Shown here piece after piece: positions 47,723 through 59,900 of a stretch of DNA of 64,000 bases. Source of the DNA: Topomyia yanbarensis (Eukaryota; Arthropoda; Insecta; Diptera; Culicidae); the NCBI RefSeq assembly GCF_030247195.1, contig NC_080672.1, positions 401,157,037 through 401,221,036 of the forward strand, given 5' to 3'. The position numbers and the translations under genes are program-made. The number at the start of each line of letters is the position of its first letter. Position 1 is the first letter of the stretch. The notes under the pieces were generated by a model that saw nothing but the letters and a program-made list of their open reading frames with translations, made no database searches and was not told the origin of the DNA.

Positions 47723-49200
47723 AAACAATCTCACCGATTTTTCTCAAAGATGGCTGGACCGATTTGCACAAACTCTCAAAGGAAAGGTATAACCTTCCCA
47801 TCGGTCGCTATTGATTTTTTTTATTGATCTGACTTCCGGTTCCGGAGTTACGGGTTGAAGAGTACGATCACACTGAAAATTCACATATACACTAGTACCA
47901 CCATTATGTCCAAATGACGCAATACATATTAAAATTTGTAGAACATTACTTAGATTTGCGTTTCTAGATCACTAATGAACCATCGAAGTCGCTTTGACCA
48001 CATTGGTCACCTATGATGGTTCTTGAAGCCCACGGGGAACGTGCCAAGTCCCTAAGTTAATGTCATACCTATTTCTCATCGAATTCTTTACCGATTTTTA
48101 CAAACTTGGTCTGAAATGAAATGTACAGCGTTCTCATGGGTTTCTATTCAATTTCTAATTGATCCGACTTCCGGTTCCGAAATTACAAGGTAATGAGTAC
48201 GAACACGCAGCAAATCCCGATTTCAACATGTACAACAATGAATGTATAAAGGTGAAAAATTTCCAAAATGTGACCACAAGTGCTTGAATTTGTAGTTCTA
48301 GTCTCAATTGAACGGCGTTGCATCCCCAAAAATTGTTATTAAATATATTATCTCGATTCGACTTCCGGTTGCGGAGTTACGGGATACCTCCATTAATGCA
48401 AAAAGGATGTCTTCTTGCTAAAATCGTAGCCAAACATTTTGCATTTGCAGTTCTAGATTCCTGACGGCCGATCGACATCTTGTTGGCCATATTGACTGCC
48501 ATAGACGCTTCTGGAAGTGCCCGGAAAAATGGCCATCTTTCAAAATTAAAAAACGCACATCAGTTTCTCGGAGATGGTTGGGCCGATTTTCACAAACTTA
48601 GTCAAGGGAAAGGTATATTATATTATAAACTGCTATGAAATTTCGTACGGATCGGTTATATGGTCCCAGAAATATAGAATGGACGATTCACGGACGGTCA
48701 CATAAGAAATTCCCAACTAAAATTTTTATTTCAAAGGGGGGACCCCATGAAATTCCAGAAATCGAATTCATATTTTTAATGCCTAATGTCCTTATAATGC
48801 ATGAAATCTTGTTTCAAATGAACGGTATAACGCTCCCATAAGTTGCTATTGATTTTTTAGTTTATCCAACTTCCAATTCCGGTGTTACGGTAATGGAGAG
48901 TACGCTCACACAGTAAATTCCCTTTTAAACTGGTAACACCACGGTGTCCGAGTGATGTAATTCATATTCAATTAAGTTCAACATTACTTGGATTTACGGG
49001 TCTAGATCACTAATCATCTATCAAAGTAACTTTGCTCTCATTGGCCACCTATGACGGTTCTGGCTCTTGAAGTTCCTAAGCTAATATCACACCTTTTTTC
49101 CACTCTTAACCGATTTTTACAAACTTGATTTTAAATGAAAGATATAATACTTTCATTGACTGCTATGGAATTTCATTCAGTATTGAGTTACAGCTTGGTT

Positions 49201-50005
49201 AAGGCGGTTACATAGGAATTTCTTATATAAACCGGTATAAGATCCTGACTCCTGCGTTGCAGAAGACAAAGAATTAAGTAGCCAGGAAACTCTAAGCTTG
49301 CTCATATAACCCTACTCCACACTTTTCTAAACTTTATTACTTCAAATCCTTGCTCTTCCTTGAGTACTATGGCTCTTAATATTGAAAAATATCTCACACC
49401 TTCCAGTCCTATGATAATTAAATTTCGTTACAATATAAAAAGGGAAAAAGAATGACTCACTCTAAGTCGTTAACAAAAAAGGGGAAAAAATTTATTGAAA
49501 TGAACATCAAATTACTTCGATTCGCTGATGATCTAGGCCAGCGGTGATTGTGGCCCAATGTTTCTTGGAATAATTTGTCCACTATCGATAATTCCAGAAG
49601 TCCCTGGTTCTGGACATATCCCAGAACTAAAGCCACTTCGGCGATGACGGAATCAATTTTCAGTAAACTAGACTTAAATGGAAGGTATAATATGAAGTTG
49701 GCTGTTCCAGCCCTTATTCCCCTTCTTCCTCTCACACCCCATCCCAACTCTTTCACTACCCCTCCATCTCAGGCCGACCCGCAATCCCTTCACTCACCCG
49801 TATACCAAAATATGCTAGGTTGTTCCCATCGCATACTGTCCTCCCACTAATTATCACCCTACTCTCACCCACCACCCCGCATTTCAAAATATGTTAACTT
49901 GAAGACAACATTGAACTCACGCTGATTGAGCTAATTAAATATTCTTGTTTCAAGCGTTTCGGCGTCGACATGTTGCTCATCAGCTTCGTGGCAGTCGTGC
50001 ACTCA
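49201..50005. other. No recognised gene; decayed repeat
   Basis: A fragment of the foldback repeat lies near 49355. 49600-49700 contains words of the 330-bp unit ('taaatggaaggtataatatg'), so the 100-codon open frames on both strands here derive from repeat DNA. Confidence 0.4.
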
Positions 50006-50327
50006 TATAGAGTAAAGTGGTTATTTTCACCATATTAAAGAGAGTGCCTCACTGATTCATTAACTACTCGGCCTACAAACAATGGAATGCGTGAAAATTG
50101 ACATCAACAGCATTGCTTCGTTGTTAAGAACCAATATAATAACACAAATACGTTGAAAACAGTAAAATTCTAGTGTTTGAGCGCAACGAGAACACGAAAC
50201 GAGTGCCCCTATTGTAGCGCTACCATTTGACTGAATGCGTTGAACAAAGATGGAAGACACTGCTCTAACCAACGGCTTTAAATTGGTGATAAAATTAACA
50301 TAGCGATAATAGGCTCATCGCCCTATA
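50006..50327 (-). mobile_element. MITE family with TATAGGGTRA ends, copy 2
   Basis: Inverted copy of 31524-31849, with ends 'tatagagtaaagtggttatt' and 'ataggctcatcgccctata'. Divergence between the copies is visible throughout but alignment is continuous. Confidence 0.75.
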
Positions 50328-52272
50328 CTTACCAAGCGTAATAAAAATATAATAGATTTCTCCATAGTATTAAATTGAACGTAACCAGCTATTAAATCAT
50401 AGCTTTGATAAAGGCGAAAGGTACAATTGCACCACTAGGTGGATTAAAACAGGTTTTTTTGTTCGATATTTTGATTTTAAACACTTTTACCATTGTCTTC
50501 TGTTTTAATTCCACTATGCATCATAGTGGAATTAAAACGGAAGACAACGGTAAAAGTCTTTAAAATAAAATTCCACTAAGTCGCTCAAAAACAGCACTTT
50601 TGTTAAAGTGACATTTTGATTGTTCACGAAATGGCGCATTTTTTAAAGAAAAAACGCCGAAAGTGTCATAAAAATCGACACAACATTGTTAATTAAAAAA
50701 ACTAAGCAATAAAAAAAAGAAAACCCCACGCACGTTGCTGGAAAATTCAATTTTGAATATACTGTGAAGCTATCAAAACGATCGAAAATCATGTGTTCGA
50801 GTTAAATTTCCGGCCAGCTCGCAAAAAGTCTAATCAAGATTTCAAGAAAAACGCGGTCAAAGTGCATTCGAGGTGTAAGTAAGAGGCGTTGCGGCAGAAT
50901 TGAAAAGTTGAACATTTATATATTGTTTTCGTCTTCCATATTTTGGGATATCATTTTTAACATCATAAAGCACATTTTGGACCAATAAATAAAAATTCGG
51001 GTTTTTTTTTAAATCGGGGGTGTAACCTCTTAAACTTAAAGATTGTTCAGTGAAGTGACGCGATTCGAATTGGAACACCTGTTGGCATCTTTCAAACTGC
51101 AGATGCAATTCAGTACTAGAACTCGCTTCTAGTTTGCAATTGACAGAGACAGACTCGATACATTGTTGATTCCTGACGTTGACTTCAATTCCTTTATTAT
51201 TACTTTAATTCAAACAATGCAGTGTCTTCAGACTCATCAATATTGTTATGATCCTATTGATTGCGGATCAGATTTGCTAGCATGTGTTTGGGTTATGCTA
51301 TACATTTGTTAGCACTTTCTAATCTCTTATCTTTTCATTATCAACACACGTTTAATGAACGCTTTGATATTGAATGTTGTGATCAAAATAAATCTAATCG
51401 ATACCTACCTAAAACACAAACGAAATCTATGTTGTTTTCATGACTTTAATAAGTTAAAAAATCAGTCATCTGAGCCAAATGTGTTTTTCTTTGCACAACT
51501 ACATAGCTTAGAGAGCTAATTTAGTTTTATCATTATTTGCAGTTGAAGCAGCTGATTAAATGAGTATAAAGGCTAAAATAAATTCAAATTGGTTTAGTAT
51601 ACGATCCATAACAGGTCCATCGAGAAAACGAGGTAGCCAGAGTTTTAGTTTGTTAACCTGCTGAAAAAACTGTACATACCTTCCAAGAATTAGGTTTACA
51701 GTTTCTTCATTGTTTGTCAGCTGGATACTATGATTCTTTTCAATGTAAATGACGTTGAAAATAGGCAAAGAACTGCTAAAAAACATTGATTGAAACGTGC
51801 TATAAGCCTGATCTCTCTTCCGTCAACTCACATTCCACAAATGCTACCTGCCTCAAACCTACAGCCCCTTTGGCAAATTTCCAGTAGCCTAATTGTTGAG
51901 CGTTCCATTATCTGATTTTCCCATCCCACACAAACCCAACCGTGCACGCACGACGAAAGCTCACCTTGTACAGCCCGACGACCAATATCACAGATGCGCA
52001 CAACCACAGCGCTGATTCTACCTGGATCAAAATCGGATACCTCTGCACTGCCTCATCTGATCGCCATCACATGAAAAATGAACGGAAAACACGCAAATTC
52101 AGTAGATTTTTCAACCATCACAAACACTTCATGTTCCACACACTCATTATCAATAACAACAAAAACAACCTCCATCGATCATTGATCATTATGGTCAGCA
52201 GCAAACCGACCACGCACCGGATGGGTGCATCGAAGAGGGTGGCTGCAGCATAGCGAAAAAAAAATCACTCAC
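50328..52272. other. Intronic repeat DNA of the - strand gene
   Basis: 50405-50455 carries the end of the 'taatccacctagtgg' family in reverse. At 50483-50570 'accattgtcttctgttttaattccactatg' has a facing complement, making a hairpin with a stem of about 30 bp. The - strand frame at 51556-51786 has a donor-like GTATGT at its end, but its phase fits neither neighbour exon. Confidence 0.45.
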
Positions 52273-52432
52273 ATTCCTCTTCGATAATGAACGGTTCCTC
52301 GGGTAGTTTGCGGCCCGTAAATGAGGTCACGATGATCACCGACGTGAAGAAGATGGTGAAGAATGCAATTAAGTAAGCGTGAAACTTCATAAAATACCGA
52401 AAGACCCGATTCATGACGACCGCCTCCGACAT
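52273..52432 (-). CDS. First coding exon of a small membrane protein (probably the gene ending at 40353)
   Basis: The - strand ATG at 52432 opens MSEAVVMNRVFRYFMKFHAY, followed by one membrane helix (LIAFFTIFFTSVIIVTSF) and a Pro/Glu loop (GRKLPEEPFIIEEE). It ends at a strong donor GTGAGT in phase 1. An in-frame TAG lies 9 bp upstream of the ATG, supporting this start. Nothing downstream before 41100 gives a convincing in-phase exon. The last exons of a like protein lie on the same strand 11.4 kb away, so I infer one gene with at least one exon unplaced, unless the 40740 exon extends upstream (an acceptor-like AG after 'caagtc' near 41063 would be in phase). Confidence 0.65.
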
Positions 52433-52690
52433 GGCCCTACACGTCGTAATCCAGACAGGTCCGTTTCGTTGCTCTCTTGTTCAGGATCGTACGGTTCTCA
52501 AGAACTAACTATGTATCGTGTTTGTTGTTGCAAACAGCACACTCCGACCAGGCTTCGTCTTTCCCAAACTAGTGGTCTAGTGTTTTGATGAGTAGGCACA
52601 CGCGTAAAAAGTTGATCGCCGTGATGCGTATGCGATCGCTAAACTGCGACTGAGGCTCGATTGTGTCGACTCGGTTACCGATCGTTTAAA
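52433..52690 (-). promoter_or_regulatory. Likely 5' untranslated region and promoter of the 52432 exon
   Basis: This GC-richer block stands out in AT-rich DNA. On the - strand a TCAGTC insect-type initiator lies at about 52649-52644 ('gcctcagtcgcag'). No TATA box is evident at the expected spacing, and I could not confirm a downstream promoter element. Confidence 0.3.
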
Positions 52691-52879
52691 TTGAACATTC
52701 AGCAGTGCTTTCGGCTACCTTCAATAGAATATGTGTGCACGGGGCGGGTGATGAGCAAATGTGAGTATGAAGCGAAATTGCGCGCTTACAGATACATACA
52801 TGCACCGCGCCAGTGTACTTATTCGCTCGCATCTGTACTGCACTATGGTAAAGTGCGGGACAGTGAGCGAGGCTGATCA

Positions 52880-53405
52880 TTCTCGTGGTCAGAAATTTTG
52901 TGGATGCGCATTTTGCGGAAAAAATCTTTCATATTACGAAAGGTGCTTGTAAATATTAGATAATCTTTCGTATATTTCATTAAACAGTCCGTTTGTCTAA
53001 TGGAACCCATTCGTAAAAAGCCTACGAATGTCGTTTCGTGGTTTTTTCGAAAAACTCGTATTAAAATTAAAAGCGTTTTCATGTAACTACTATGTATAAA
53101 AATTCGCATAGTTCGTAAAGTTATTTTTACGAAACATATTTGTAGCAGATTTACGAATATATTCTCTCGGTGCAGAAGACCGTTTCAAAATATTTCAAAC
53201 CTTCCGGACTTAACCGTTATGTATCCGACGCGGTACCCAGGTACCTTTTTAGGTTTCAATTAATGAAATTCCTATGTTTTATCCATAGCTGGAAATTGAA
53301 ACTTTGTGACATCTTAGAACTTCACTAAGTCAAGCTTTTGGGTTAATAATATTGTTGATATAGTAAGGGGGGAGTTAGGAAGGGCTCCTGATTTTTTTTA
53401 CTACG
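52880..53405. other. TTACGAA-rich non-coding DNA
   Basis: The words 'ttacgaa' and 'ttcgtaa' recur many times in 52930-53155, suggesting an old palindromic repeat. 53218-53250 holds 'gcggtacccaggtacc', a relative of the palindromes in the next element. Confidence 0.4.
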
Positions 53406-54075
53406 TAACAGGCCGACGCACGTGGGTACCCGGGTACCCACAAAAATGAAATGCCAATAACTAAGGTAATTTCCAACCGATTTTGATGCTTTCAGGTGTT
53501 TTGGATTCAGAAACTAATCCGCTTTTGGACTTGGTAAAAATGAATCGGGTTACTTCATTCGGTTCCCGGGAATCCGGATTTCCAAAAGCAGGTTCCAGTA
53601 CTGGGATACTATTTGTGAACTTCAATGGAATACGAGCAATATGGATATCAAAATTCTTGGAATTGCTTTACTAGGCTGTATCTCGTGGTTTTGGAACCAT
53701 TTGGTGATTTGACCCCGGAACGGACATTCCGGAGCAGGTTCCCGTGGGGCCGTGAGTGGCCATTCCATTCCAATTCCATTTTAAAAATTTCCATGGGGTC
53801 TCGTAACAATAAATAACAGACTTCCGAGACAATTTGAAGAGTTTTGATACTCATATTGCTAGGACATTTACAAATCATACCCTAGTACTGGAACATTGCC
53901 CCGGAAAATCCGGATTACCAAGCACCAGATCCATTGATCCGGTTAGATTTTACAAATCAAAAAGTGGACGAGTTCCTGAATCCAAAAAATCTAAAAGTGT
54001 CCAAATCGGATAAAGGAATTCATAGTTATGAGCATTTCAATTTGTGGGTACCCGGGTACCCACGTTGGCCTGTTA
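53406..54075. mobile_element. TIR element carrying paired GTGGGTACCCGGGTACCCAC palindromes
   Basis: A perfect 20-bp palindrome GTGGGTACCCGGGTACCCAC lies at 53422-53441 and again at 54044-54063. Outside them 'taacaggcc' faces 'ggcctgtta', and inside both is A-rich (or T-rich) sequence, so the whole is an inverted-repeat element of about 670 bp. The interior is rich in 'ttccgg' and 'ggaacc' words. No transposase. Confidence 0.6.
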
Positions 54076-55020
54076 AAGGTGTTTTTTTTTGTTGGACACA
54101 TAACAGTGAATTGGATAAAGCTAAAAGTATCCATATTTGGGAATTGACAATAAGTTCTACAATATTGATGTGCATAAAAAGCTTTTGGGCGATGCTCTTT
54201 TTTTAAAAAAATTATCATAGTAGGCTACGAACGAACCCCGATTTAGTAGCTCTCAGGTAACTGCTACGCCGCCTTGATTTCAAAACCAACATCTAAAACG
54301 TCACGTTAGGGTCGATCCACAAGAAACAGAATCGATTTCATTCGACACCATTTTTTTATGGTCGAGTTCGTTTAATTTGTTGTTGCACCATGGTGTAAAA
54401 TTTTTCGTTATTCACCGACAAGTTCAAAACAACACATTTCTTCAATTAGCTGTCCAATATTTTCGCTTTTTAACAAATGTCTAAAAATTGAGTCATGCGT
54501 CCGTACGGTGTCTGACTAGGGAAAATCGATCTTCGAGCAAAACGAGCAGAACAAGTTCAATGCCAGTGGGGCCCATAATTTGTATGCCCGCTGAGATGTG
54601 GCTTATGTCAGTTCAATACAAATGGTATAGAGATGCCATATACGTAGTAGCTCTTCATTTTGGAATTGACAGGTGTATAAATCGCATCGAATGGCGTGAC
54701 GACACCATTTGCTGCTAAGCAGAAAATAAAGTAACCAGCAAAAAGACAAGATACACCTTGATTCGAAAAAATCGAAAAGCTAAATAGTAGAATTCAACAT
54801 GGTCTGTTAACCAGAATAGGTTTTTAACATATTTTTTTCCACTCTTCTACTCTAGAGCTTTTCTGACTATTTTAAAACTGGCAACACGTATAAGAAAACA
54901 AACAAGGGCAGTAGAGAGGACTTCTGAGAACGAGAAAAAAGAAGGGCTATATTTGTATATTGATTGTTTTCAGGAAGAGTTGGATGAGGTGGACGTATAA
55001 GGAAGATCCCGGTTTGCCAT
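54076..55020. other. No recognised gene
   Basis: AT-rich, with no repeat family or motif-bearing frame identified; probably intergenic or intronic to the - strand exon at 55024. Confidence 0.4.
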
Positions 55021-55023
55021 TAC

Positions 55024-55187
55024 ATCCCGAACCGGAACGTTGGGTGATCTTCCTCGGGCCCGAAGGGAATCCAGTAACTAAGACCTGGCGCCACAATATT
55101 CGCCACCTGTCCATACAATATGCTAGATGTCGTAATAACCATCCCCACAAGCGCAAAGATCCTTTCCACAAGTCCGAAGATGCGCAT
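55024..55187 (-). CDS. Candidate first exon of a second small membrane protein
   Basis: From the - strand ATG at 55187: MRIFGLVERIFALVGMVITT continues the helix through SSILYGQVANIV, then a loop APGLSYWIPFGPEEDHPTF. The frame stays open to a stop just beyond 55024, where 'cgggat|gtaatg' offers a donor; CAG|GTGGCG and CCAG|GTCTTA are earlier options. The plan (short N-terminus, one helix, Pro-Glu-Glu loop) mirrors the exon at 52273, and both are on the - strand 2.7 kb apart, so a tandem paralogue is plausible. The frame also extends upstream to about 55220, so this could instead be an internal exon. Family unknown. Confidence 0.45.
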
Positions 55188-55439
55188 CCAACGTGTAATG
55201 ATTTCACACGATCCGAAACATAACACGAATGAAATCTCGACTCACATTAAACCAAGGTTTCGTCGACACCTTCGGGATAATAGAATGTAGCAAAGCTTCC
55301 CGTTACTCCATGAAGTCTGCCAACTTTTGAGTGACCTCTGTTGGGACACAAAGAAAAAATCGTTAAAGCGGATTGGTCTTTAGTAGATTTCACCTTCTAA
55401 GGAGCTCTCCTTGGCTAAGGAATAAGCCTCGTCATTGCC

Positions 55440-56900
55440 CAGAATGGAGCAATGCGTCCCCTTGCTAAAGTGTTATCTGATACGATTTTTAAATAAAGTG
55501 CCCTGAAAATACGAGGAGCACTTGACCGGTTTCGTCGAGCAAATAGCTTCAATAGCACTAAGGCTATCCGAAACGATGAAGTAATGATCTGTGGGCAAAG
55601 TATCAATGACCCCAAGAGTGTACTGATCAGCAGCTAGTTCTGCGACGTAGACTGATGCAGGATCATTGAGCTTAAGTGAAACATTGATATTTTCATTGAA
55701 GATACCGAAGCCGGTAAACCCGTCGAGATTTGTTCCCTCAGTGTAGAACATTTTATTGTAGCAGACTTCGTGGAATTTATTTAAAAAAATATTTGGGGTC
55801 ACTTGCGGGCGTATATGATCCAAAATTCCACGAAACTCTTCCAGCGAGGTTATATCGAAGAATACAGTTGAATCAGAAGTATCTGGAAGATAAACGTGGT
55901 GGGGATTATATGTAGAAGAATTGTTATTCTGTGACATGTAGTCGAAGTACGGGGAGATAAACAGGATCCGAGAATTAAGCTCAACAAGGCTTGTGAAATT
56001 AACAATCAGATACAATTAGATATCCCAAAGTCGACTTTTCAGCAGAAAAATAGTCGGCAGCACTTTGAAACTCATTGTGTGGGCCAAAAGCATGAAACCC
56101 ACGGCAATGCACAAACAACGATACTGAATTTTCTCCAGTTTGATAAAATGAATGTTCGCAGTGCAGCGAAACCAGAAAAGCTCGTACTCATCACCGACAA
56201 TATCGTTGTTTGGTACAACCTAATCGGGTCTTCTGGGTGGTCACCCTACCATGTCCCAGTTATTGTACGAAGAAAGTTGATAGGCAGGTCTGTTTCAGAT
56301 ACTTAATGTGGCATCTCTAGATACCTTTGGAGTCGAACCAGACCTTGAGATATGTAACTTCATAACCTGAACAATAGTTTGATCCATCAATAGTTGCGCT
56401 GGTTCACGCTTTCATGAAAGCACGACTAGCTCAGTGCTCTCCGTAGAGAATTCAGAGGCAACTTCGTCATCCTCCAGTTTCCTTAGCTTGTAGGAATTTG
56501 CAAGACAACTTTCAATGTCTTTCACGTAAAAGTTGTAGAGTAGGGGGGCTAGGACATGACCCCTAGGGAACACCCATGTAGCTAAGTCCTGGTGTCGATG
56601 AATCACCATACAAAAATGAATGTGTTTTTCCGACAACAAGTTCAGCAAAAAGTTTAAAATCAGTGAATGATCATGCTGGTGCAGCTATTCTAAGAAAACG
56701 TTTAATGAAACTGGTTCAGAACTACCCCTAATATCCAAGAACACTGACGCTATCTGCTCTTTGTTAATTGACAGAAAGCCGTTTGTTTTGACCCAATCTT
56801 CGATGCGGAATAGAATGTTTTCCACGAACAACTTCCAGTTGCGGGATAGCACTGCAATCGGCCGATACGAATTGTGGTCGGAAGCTTGTCGAACACTCTC
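55440..56900 (-). pseudogene. Non-LTR retrotransposon fragment: RT then RNase H
   Basis: On the - strand, SYRPIAVLSRNWKLFVENIL (about 56885-56820), an early RT block, is followed by INKEQIASVFLDI, in the position of the first catalytic Asp region. Next, in another frame at 56648-56412, come a degraded GLPQGS-type motif (FPRGHVLAPLLYNFYV) and a decayed catalytic loop (KLEDDEVAS). RNase H follows (56015-55473): FYTEGTNLDGFTGFGIF with Asp replaced by Glu at the first catalytic site, AELAADQYTLG, and VSDSLSAIEAI with its Asp kept. Sequence differs from the 28.9- and 41.8-kb fragments, so it is another family. Stops, frameshifts and a deletion between RT and RNase H leave it inactive. Confidence 0.8.
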
Positions 56901-59900
56901 ACTTGTCTAGAGATTGAGGGACAATGTTATTCGCCTCACGTTGCACAGTAATCACCCTCTATGCAACAGACGGACATAACTTCAAAAGTTGTCCGAATTC
57001 TATAAAAATTTACCTTACAGTAATTTTGTGACGCGGAATTCATATTTGAAATTCAGTTTTTTTCGACTTTATTTTGGCATTTTGGTGGTTCAAAAATTTC
57101 ATTTTCAAAAATTAATTATAGTTACTTTTTAAGAGAATTGACATTTTTGAATTGTTGGTAATTCTGAAAGATATTTACAAAATTACCTTGCGAACCTATC
57201 CACTTGAAACACTACCATGCGTCTTCTTCAGACTTGTAAAAAATCACGATTTTTATACCTACTTGAAAAAAACAGTTAAAACAAAATATTCATTTCCGGA
57301 AAGTACTCTAATTTAGTACACTGCAGTAAAAACCATCTTTCCGAAGTGTTGCAAAAAACGACAAACACTTTCAACATTATATTACTTTTATTTAATGCAC
57401 AATCTATTAAATATTCCGCATATCTGAGCTAGAAGAATGGCTTGTCTCGACTGTAAACATAGGCCCAACCAAAAATCTTTTAAATGAAGCGAACTTGATT
57501 CAAATCGAAATGTTAACTAAAAAAATATATTTATTTGAATAACAGTTGTTTGAATACAGTTTTTTACAGTTTACACCATCCATTTCACCTTTGAAGTTTT
57601 GTAAAAATCGAACAGTTGATCTCTAGATTTATTATTTAAAAAAATTCTAATCATCGTATTCACATGTTAAATTATGACAAAACTGAAATAACTTTTTTAG
57701 GTTTTGTCCAGTTAGGCGACACAGCGCGGCGCCCTATCCTCTTGAAGTCGTAATATCCCAAAAGCGTTTGAAAATGAGCTTGAATAACAAATTGAGTCAC
57801 CAATTATAATTTTGCCTGATAATAGAGAAACCATCTGAAATAAAATGATTTAAATCTTAAATTGCATTATTTATTATTATTATTTATTTGTTGGGTAATA
57901 GTGTAAATTTTATATGGTAAATTCGAAACCTTAGGCTACGGTCAAACGATGAACGCAAAGTAAAGTTTCCTTACGAAGGATGGCTTGTGTTTTCCATCTT
58001 AAAAAATCCCAGTAACCTCGACTACTAATCCTTGGCAAATGTATATCCAACTTCGATTAGCTCAGTTCGAAACGAAACACACAATTTCAACAACGGTCAA
58101 AATCAACGATAAATACTCGTTTCTCTGTTTATTCAGAATTGCAACATTATTTTTTACAGAGATCTCAGTAAAAGTGACGTTTGAGTGCTGAGACTCGGAA
58201 AACATTTCACCGAAAATCAGCAAACTAATCTCACTTTACTGAGATATCAGTTTCTAAATTTGCTGACTACACAGCTGTTGGGAAATTATCGAGCCAAATT
58301 GAGTGTGTACGATACTTTATTTTGCTTAATTCTCTAAATTAGCAACGTTCGCTTATATATTAACAAGGTTTGGCAATTGTTGATGTACAACAGTCTCAAT
58401 ATTGACAAGTTCAGATTGAAAATGTGAAAAGCGTGCTGTTAAAATATTCAAGAGATGCTAAACTTCGTACTTTGTTTGTGGAATCCACCTTAATCTTTTG
58501 TTTCTAATCTTAAATTTCCTTTTCCTGATATCTTTCCAATTGCCATCACATTATATCTCTTTTTGGGAATCTTTGATCGAAACTCATTAATAACTCTACC
58601 TTAGGGTTTCCAACAATGTTGCTTTTTTGGTAATCCTGCGCATGAGAGTCCCATGCCAATAAATGTTCAGATCAATTCAAATCAACTGTCGTGTATAATG
58701 CCACCGGGGTGGTATCCATAACCATGTATTTTCTTCATAAATCATAAATTTTCCCATTCAAACTTAATTGTTTGCTTAATTGGCTCAAATTTGAAAAAGT
58801 CTTAGAGTTGCATGGAGAACCATGCCACTAAACATCTATTTCCAGCTGATCAATGATAGAGGCAACTTAGTGGGCTTAAGACGGCCCTGTCAAGGAGACT
58901 GGAAAATGGCGGCTCAACTTCAAATAACATGGAAATATTCGGTGCACAAGTGTGTGACGAATGATCATTTTTGCAAAAGCAGTTTTCAAAGAGCTCGATA
59001 GTTTTACCGGAAATATTTTTGCATGATCAGAAGCAAGATTCACAAGTTAATCAAGCGATTTGCTTGTTTATTAGTTTCATTTGGGTTTTATTCGAATCAC
59101 ACGCAGACAGAGTTAATCATAACAAATTTCATGATATGCGCACACCAGGAATATTTTTATTTTTACTAACATTCTTGCAGGGTGTCTTGAGCCTTGAAGT
59201 GATCAATTGTTCCCTTAGTGATTCAATAGATAGCGCTATAAGTGTATCACTATGCACCAAATATTTAAGAACACTCGTACGAAGGTAAATGAAGCATCAT
59301 AAATCTACTAACATAAGCAACGATGTTTCGGCAAAGTTTAGTCATATGATCAGACTCTTGTTTCGTCCAACCCTCCGATCTGTTTGAGTGCTATCTACCA
59401 TGACTACTATTCGAAAGAATACACCACTTTAAAAAGTTAATTAAGATTCTTGATTTTATAGGGATTAAATCCAGCTTTTAAATACATATATTTGGGTTTT
59501 GAAAGCTTACCATGTCTGTGCCGCAGTAGCTAATAATTCGTGAAACCTAATCCATTCTACAGCCAGTGCATGCAGATACAAAATACAAATGTTTACTTCT
59601 ACTTGGGCCTCGCGTTGATGTGTTTGTCTATTTTGTCTATTCATTCTACGCAGGCACCTACCATATTTGTTTGCGTCTGTTTGGTTTGTTCTTTATACAC
59701 CGACGAGTCTGTGCTGGCTGCGCAAAGCTGCAATTTTGTGCGGGTAGTTAATTTACTGTTTTCAAATTTACGAGCAAAAGTGCATCAGTTTGTTTGACTT
59801 CTGATGTGGTGTTGGTGTTAGTTTCTATGCATCATTCCTCATATGCGGCCATATATTGCAACATATGGTCCGAGTGCACAAATAGGTTGCAGCTTACAAA

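Larger units (their letters stand above)
45890..49200 (+). repeat. Tandem array of roughly 330-bp units
   Basis: Units share the order 'gagatggttgaaccgatttt', 'caaatgaaaggtataacgtt', 'cttccggttccggagttac', 'cccatataaac' and 'gatcactaat..accattgg'. The 'accgattt..ac' landmark recurs near 45975, 46315, 46650, 47756, 48090, 48585 and 49110, mostly 320-350 bp apart. The array is preceded by TG/TATG microsatellites at 45897-45940 and again at 47663-47722. It is interrupted by the AATCGTACG array. No coding frame spans the units; this is a non-coding repeat, possibly the tandem interior of a mobile element. Confidence 0.7.

Noticed and set aside
49457..49850. 100-codon frames on both strands
   Set aside because: Overlaps decayed 330-bp unit sequence; no splice sites or domains.
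51556..51786. Missing second exon of the - strand membrane-protein gene
   Set aside because: The frame is open and ends at GTATGT, but it starts and ends in phases that do not join 52273 or 40884; the required phase hits a stop.
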